In this document: positions 60,143-64,000 of the stretch, in pieces
Layout of the letters: the number at the start of each line of letters is the position of its first letter
Numbering within the stretch: position 1 is the first letter of the stretch
Assembly: GCF_022828475.1 (NCBI RefSeq)
Contig: NZ_CP059557.1
Location: 6,805,470 to 6,869,469 of the forward strand
Origin: Saccharopolyspora gloriosae
GTDB taxonomy: Bacteria; Actinomycetota; Actinomycetes; Mycobacteriales; Pseudonocardiaceae
Direction of reading: 5' to 3'
DNA: 64,000 bases
Position numbers and translations under genes: made by a program
Notes under the pieces: generated by a model
The model's input: the letters and a program-made list of their open reading frames with translations, nothing else
Database searches by the model: none
What the model was told of the DNA's origin: nothing

Positions 60143-61150
60143 GTGACCGACGACGTCCGCAACCTCATCATCGTGGGCTCCGGCCCTGCCGGATACACCG
60201 CTGCGGTGTACGCCGCGCGGGCCGAACTCCAGCCATTGGTCTTTGAGGGAACGCAGTTCGGTGGCGCGTTGATGACCACCACCGACGTGGAGAACTACCC
60301 CGGTTTCCGGGACGGCATCATGGGTCCCGAGCTCATGGAGCAGATGCGGGAGCAGGCGAAGCGGTTCGGAGGTGAGCTGCGCGCCGAGGACGTCGAGCAC
60401 ATCGACCTCGAAGGCGACGTGAAGAAGGTCACCGCCAACGGCGTCGAGTACCGCGCCAAAGCGATCGTCCTGGCGATGGGAGCGGCGGCCCGCTACCTGG
60501 GCATTCCCGGCGAGGAGAAGCTGCTCGGCCACGGCGTTTCCGCCTGCGCGACCTGCGACGGGTTCTTCTTCCGCGAGCAGCACATCGCCGTGATCGGCGG
60601 TGGCGACTCCGCGATGGAGGAGGCCACGTTCCTCACGAAGTTCGCGGACTCGGTGACGATCATCCACCGCCGCGACGAGTTCCGCGCCTCCAAGATCATG
60701 CTGGAGCGGGCCAAGGCCAACGAGAAGATCCGCTGGCGCACCAACGCCGGTGTCACCGAAGTGCTCGGCGACACCGCCGTGACCGGCCTGAAGCTGCGGG
60801 ACACCGTGACCGGCGAGGAGTCGCAGCTCGACGTCACCGGCATGTTCGTCGCCATCGGCCACGACCCGCGCAGCGAACTCGTGCGCGACCAGGTCGAGGT
60901 CGACGACGAGGGCTACGTCGCCGTCCAGCAGCCCACCACGCACACCGGCATCCCCGGCGTGTTCGCCGCGGGCGACCTCGTCGACCACACGTACCGGCAG
61001 GCGATCACCGCCGCCGGCTCCGGTTGCTCGGCCGCGATGGACGCCGAACGGTGGCTCGCCGAGCACGAAGTGAACGAATCCGCGCACGTCGCGGCCGAAC
61101 ACGTCGGTGGCGGTTACGCGCCCGCCACCGAAACCGCCGCCGCACGCTGA
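60143..61150 (+). CDS. trxB: thioredoxin reductase
   Basis: NADPH-dependent flavoenzyme that reduces thioredoxin. The product is 335 residues. The FAD-binding glycine motif is [20 protein letters not shown], the redox-active pair is CATC in [13 protein letters not shown], and the NADPH motif is [16 protein letters not shown]. The FAD closing strand is [20 protein letters not shown]. The C-terminal tail has an extra 20 residues. GTG at 60143 has AAAGGGG upstream. It is followed after 39 bp by trxA, forming an operon. Confidence 0.97.
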   Translation: MTDDVRNLIIVGSGPAGYTAAVYAARAELQPLVFEGTQFGGALMTTTDVENYPGFRDGIMGPELMEQMREQAKRFGGELRAEDVEHIDLEGDVKKVTANGVEYRAKAIVLAMGAAARYLGIPGEEKLLGHGVSACATCDGFFFREQHIAVIGGGDSAMEEATFLTKFADSVTIIHRRDEFRASKIMLERAKANEKIRWRTNAGVTEVLGDTAVTGLKLRDTVTGEESQLDVTGMFVAIGHDPRSELVRDQVEVDDEGYVAVQQPTTHTGIPGVFAAGDLVDHTYRQAITAAGSGCSAAMDAERWLAEHEVNESAHVAAEHVGGGYAPATETAAAR

Positions 61151-61189
61151 ACGCCGAACTGACCCGATTCCACACCCGAGGGAGATGAC

Positions 61190-61516
61190 ATGGCCGGCAA
61201 CACCGTGACCGTTAGCGCCGACTCGTTCAAGGACGACGTGCTGGGCAGCGACAAGCCCGTCCTGGTCGACTTCTGGGCCACCTGGTGCGGCCCGTGCAAG
61301 ATGGTCGCCCCCGTCCTGGAAGAGATCGCCGACGAGAACCAGGGCAAGATCACCATCGCCAAGCTGGACATCGACAAGAACCCGTCGATCGCCCGCGACT
61401 ACCAGGTCATGAGCGTTCCGACGCTGCTGCTGTTCTCCAACGGCGAGCCGGTCAAGCAGATCGTCGGCGCCAAGCCGAAGGCGGCGCTGCTCGACGACCT
61501 GAAGGACTACCTGTGA
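61190..61516 (+). CDS. trxA: thioredoxin
   Basis: General protein disulphide reductase, substrate of the preceding reductase. The product is 108 residues with the active site WCGPCK in VLVDFWATWCGPCKMVAPVL, the cis-Pro strand MSVPTLLLFSNGEPV and GAKPKAALLDDL at the C-terminus. ATG at 61190 has GAGGGAGA upstream. Together with trxB it corresponds to the SigM-linked trxB2-trxC pair of mycobacteria. Confidence 0.97.
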   Translation: MAGNTVTVSADSFKDDVLGSDKPVLVDFWATWCGPCKMVAPVLEEIADENQGKITIAKLDIDKNPSIARDYQVMSVPTLLLFSNGEPVKQIVGAKPKAALLDDLKDYL

Positions 61517-61544
61517 TGCGTCGCTGACCGCGCAGCACCGCGCC

Positions 61545-61590
61545 GAAACCCCGCAGATCTTCGCCACCGCGCGGAGGTGTGCGGGGTTTC
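61545..61590 (+). terminator. terminator after trxA
   Basis: GAAACCCCGCA (61545-61555) pairs perfectly with TGCGGGGTTTC (61580-61590) around a 24-nt loop. The A/T ends give it the U-rich tail of an intrinsic terminator. Confidence 0.7.
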
Positions 61591-61791
61591 CTCGTTCCCG
61601 GCGCAGCGTGGGAGGTCATCCCGTGCGCGGCGCACTGCGAGCGGCCCGCAGCGCCGCTGCATTGCAGGCAAGGCACAATGAGCCGGTGGGTTCCCGTCCG
61701 AACCCATCCACCCAGAAGTGGACATCGGGGGAGTACGACCGTCCTAACGCGCCGCGGTCCATCGTCGGCGCCTGAATCGAGCGAGGAGTGC

Positions 61792-62949
61792 ATGCAGCTG
61801 CTCCACCGCGGTGACGTCGGTCCGGCCGTTGCCGAGATCAGGAACACCCTTGCTGCGCTGGGTCTCCTACCGGCCCCCCCAAACGGAACCGCGACAGGCC
61901 CCGCGAACTTCGACGCGGCGGTGGAACACGCGGTGCGCGTCTTCCAGCAGCGACGTGGCCTGATCACCGACGGCGTCGTCGGTCCCGCCACCTACCGCGC
62001 CCTCATCGACGCGCGCTGGCGGCTGGGTGACCGGTCGCTGGCGTACCTGGTGTCCAAGCCCATCAGCGGCGACGACGTGTTCGCGCTGCAAGAACGGCTG
62101 CTGGAACTCGGCTTCGACGCGGGCAGGCCGGACGGCATCTTCGGCTGGCAGACCGAGCAGGCGCTGCGCAGCTTCCAGCGGGACTACGGCCTCGGCAACG
62201 ACGGCATCTGCGGCCCGAACACGCTGCGCGCGCTCAAGCAGCTCGCTCCGAAAGTCCGCGGTGGGCGCCCCGTCTACCTGCGGGAACAGGAAAAGGTTCG
62301 GCGGTCCGGGCCGTTGCTGCGCGGCAAGCGCATCGTGGTCGACCCCGGTCACGGCGGCACCGATCGCGGCGTGACCGTGGGCGGCGTCAACGAAGCCGAC
62401 CTCGCCTGGGATCTGGCCCGTCGGCTCGAGGGCCGCATGGTCGCCACCGGGATGGAAGCGCTGATCACTCGCGGCCCGCACTCGTGCCCGCCGGAGGCCG
62501 ATCGCGCGGGATTCGCCAACGAGGCGGGTGCCGATCTGTTCCTGTCCCTGCACATGGACGCCAACTCGGCGCCCTCCGCGCAGGGCGTCTCCAGCTTCCA
62601 CTTCGGCACCGGCAACGGCACCACCTCCACGGTGGGGGAGGCGCTCGCCGGTTTCCTGCAGCGCGAAATCGTCGCCCGCACCGGAATGCTGGACTGCCGC
62701 ATCCACCCGAAGACGTGGGAAGTCCTGCGCCTGACCCGGATGCCCGCGGTGCGCACCGAGATCGGCTACCTCACCAACCCGGAGGACCGGCGGCGGCTGC
62801 TCGACCCCGCGTTCCGGGACATCATCGCCGAAGGTCTGCTGGTCGCGGTGAAACGGCTCTACCTGCTCGGCAAGGACGACCAGCCGACCGGCACGTTCAC
62901 CTTCGACGATCTGCTGCGCCACGAGCTCACCCGAGCCGAAGGCGCCTGA
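61792..62949 (+). CDS. cwlM: CwlM-like N-acetylmuramoyl-L-alanine amidase homologue
   Basis: Product of 385 residues. Two peptidoglycan-binding (PG_binding_1) repeats (about 5-70 and 85-155: VFQQRRGLITDGVVGPATYR and SFQRDYGLGNDGICGPNTLR) precede an amidase_3 domain (about 180-370) with the four zinc-site motifs VDPGHGGTD, VNEADLAWDL, LFLSLHMDAN and RTEIGYLTNPED. There is no signal peptide, so it should stay in the cytoplasm. In mycobacteria the homologue CwlM is a PknB-phosphorylated regulator that acts on MurA and contacts MurJ and FhaA. The neighbourhood with MurJ and its pseudokinase supports that role. ATG at 61792 has GAGGAG upstream. Confidence 0.92.
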   Translation: MQLLHRGDVGPAVAEIRNTLAALGLLPAPPNGTATGPANFDAAVEHAVRVFQQRRGLITDGVVGPATYRALIDARWRLGDRSLAYLVSKPISGDDVFALQERLLELGFDAGRPDGIFGWQTEQALRSFQRDYGLGNDGICGPNTLRALKQLAPKVRGGRPVYLREQEKVRRSGPLLRGKRIVVDPGHGGTDRGVTVGGVNEADLAWDLARRLEGRMVATGMEALITRGPHSCPPEADRAGFANEAGADLFLSLHMDANSAPSAQGVSSFHFGTGNGTTSTVGEALAGFLQREIVARTGMLDCRIHPKTWEVLRLTRMPAVRTEIGYLTNPEDRRRLLDPAFRDIIAEGLLVAVKRLYLLGKDDQPTGTFTFDDLLRHELTRAEGA

Positions 62950-62959
62950 TCAGGTTCGG

Positions 62960-62983
62960 CCCGCGCCGCCCTACCGGCGCGGG
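62960..62983. terminator. bidirectional terminator
   Basis: CCCGCGCCG and CGGCGCGGG, perfect 9-bp stem with a 6-nt loop, between the convergent cwlM and GNAT genes. Confidence 0.7.
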
Positions 62984-63019
62984 CGGAGCAGGTTCGGCCG
63001 CGCGGCTCGTTGCGCGAGG

Positions 63020-63640
63020 TCAACCGAGTGCGGGCTCCGCAGTCTTGACCGACACCGTGCTCAGCAGGCGTTCCAGCGCTGCTTCGACGTCTTCCTTCCA
63101 GGAGATCGCCGTCCGCAGCTCCAGCCGCAATCGCGGCCACTTCGGGTGCCGGCGGACCGTCTTGAACCCGACCTGCTGCAGGAATCCCGCCGGGACAAGG
63201 CAGCCCTCGTCGTCCTCGTGGAGATCACCGAAGGCCTCGATCGCGCGGACTCCGCGCTTGGTCAGGTCCTTCGCCACGTTCTGCAGCAGCACCCGACCCA
63301 GCCCGCCGTGCTCGAATTCCGGGATCACTCGCAACGCGGTGAGCAGCACCGCGTCCGCGCTGACCGGCCCCGATGGGAACGCGGCGGCACGCGGCACCGC
63401 GGCGGGCGGGGCGTACAGCGCATAGCCGGCCGGAACGTCGTCGACGTACAGCACACGACCGCAGGATCCCCAGTCCAGCAGCACGTTGGACACCCAGGCC
63501 TCTTTCTCGAGGCCGGTCTCGCCGAACTCCTCGGCCTGCTCCCGAATGTGCGGCGCGAGTTCCCAGAACACGCAGCGACGGCACTTCGGTGGCAAGTGGT
63601 CGAGGTTGTCCAGCGTGACGCCTACGACGCGTCGCGACAC
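63020..63640 (-). CDS. GNAT-fold acetyltransferase-like protein (Rv3916c-like)
   Basis: Product of 206 residues with a GNAT-type core: VLYVDDVPAGYALYAPP, LLTALRVIPEFEHGGLGRVL, LQNVAKDLTKRGVRAIEAFG. The usual acetyl-CoA loop Q/R-x2-G-x-G/A appears as HGGLGR. An N-terminal part with CRRCVFWEL is conserved in this actinobacterial group. Position between cwlM and the expected parB matches Rv3916c. Substrate unknown. GTG at 63640 has AGGAGG 6-7 nt upstream, preferred over an ATG 12 codons earlier. Confidence 0.87.
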   Translation of the reverse strand: MSRRVVGVTLDNLDHLPPKCRRCVFWELAPHIREQAEEFGETGLEKEAWVSNVLLDWGSCGRVLYVDDVPAGYALYAPPAAVPRAAAFPSGPVSADAVLLTALRVIPEFEHGGLGRVLLQNVAKDLTKRGVRAIEAFGDLHEDDEGCLVPAGFLQQVGFKTVRRHPKWPRLRLELRTAISWKEDVEAALERLLSTVSVKTAEPALG

Positions 63641-63907
63641 CCTGACCTCCTGCGAATCCGCCAGAATCCCACGCATGGCAGGTGGGGCTGCGGCCAGGAT
63701 AAGCCGCTGCGACCTGCCGTCGGAAGCTCCTCACCCTTCCCAGTGCCCCCGAAATGGTGAGATGGGTTACCGTCAAGCCGGTTTGTGCGAGGCGCCCGTT
63801 ACACAAGCCACCGGCGGACGCGATAGCACAGATAGACTCGCGCGAACGTCACCTAGCGGTTACAGGAGACGATCACTACAGCGCACACCCGATCCACGGA
63901 GCGCGGA

Positions 63908-64000
63908 ATGTCCGAGAACGGCAGCAACCCGACCGATCCGCAGCAGCCCGGCCCCCAGCAGGAGGCAGCGGTGCAGCAGGCAGGAGCGGCGCGCAACCTC
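63908..64000 (+). CDS. start of an unidentified protein, cut by window edge
   Basis: The first 31 codons of a rightward gene: a Pro/Gln/Ala-rich, disordered start (MSENGSNPTDPQQPGPQQEA...). The ATG has GGAG about 9 nt upstream. Too little is present to name it. Synteny with mycobacteria would place parB/parA nearby, but those are leftward of GNAT there and the visible residues do not identify them. Confidence 0.45.
   Translation, partial: MSENGSNPTDPQQPGPQQEAAVQQAGAARNL

Overview
This is a high-GC actinobacterial chromosome segment. The gene families and their order point to the Pseudonocardiaceae, probably Saccharopolyspora or a close relative. That assignment rests on gene-family resemblance and synteny, not on a database search. 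The core genes match two blocks that flank the replication origin in Mycobacterium tuberculosis: dnaB-rplI-rpsR-ssb-rpsF-ponA1-DUF5318-ino1-leuS-yqgE (Rv0058 down to Rv0038) and pcnA-mutT4-Rv3909-murJ-sigM-rsmA-trxB-trxA-cwlM-GNAT (Rv3907c to Rv3916c). Here both blocks lie together without oriC between them, so the origin is expected beyond the right edge.

Layout. 1-8.3 kb (leftward): a UvrA-like ATPase, replicative helicase dnaB carrying a class 3 intein, a gap with DnaA-box-like repeats, then rplI, rpsR, ssb and rpsF and a C-terminally anchored exported protein. 8.5-18.9 kb: endonuclease IV, two convergent GT87 glycosyltransferases, penicillin-binding protein PonA, a DUF5318 protein and inositol-3-phosphate synthase. 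19-29.5 kb: two GGDEF proteins, a third GT87, two unrecognised exported proteins, an AI-2E-type transporter and a MacRS-like two-component system.

29.6-32.9 kb is the most interesting accessory locus. Three small related peptides share an ELLPxREALGG segment, and they are followed by a terminator-like hairpin, an M50-type membrane zinc protease and a BTAD/SARP regulator. Three GTGACG direct repeats with an 11-bp period, the usual geometry of a SARP site, precede the first peptide. I read this as an uncharacterised ribosomally made peptide system.

33-41.5 kb: PTS enzyme I with a DasR-type (dre) palindrome across its start codon, a DUF2339 membrane protein, a glutaredoxin-like protein, a TetR regulator and two exported proteins. 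41.8-50.1 kb: acyl-CoA oxidase, leuS, an Abi-like HEPN protein, a phytase-like esterase, an SdpI-family protein and YqgE. 50.4-64 kb: a frameshifted CCA-adding enzyme gene, then NUDIX, DUF6049, MurJ, a separate pseudokinase, SigM and its anti-sigma factor, TrxB, TrxA, CwlM, a GNAT protein and the start of one more gene.

Two non-coding themes recur. A palindromic element of about 85-120 bp occupies five convergent intergenic gaps, with arms that change together between copies. Two of these are followed by arrays of TTCG-loop hairpin repeats. Several genes begin exactly 6 nt after a TANNNT box and have no ribosome-binding site, which suggests leaderless transcripts.
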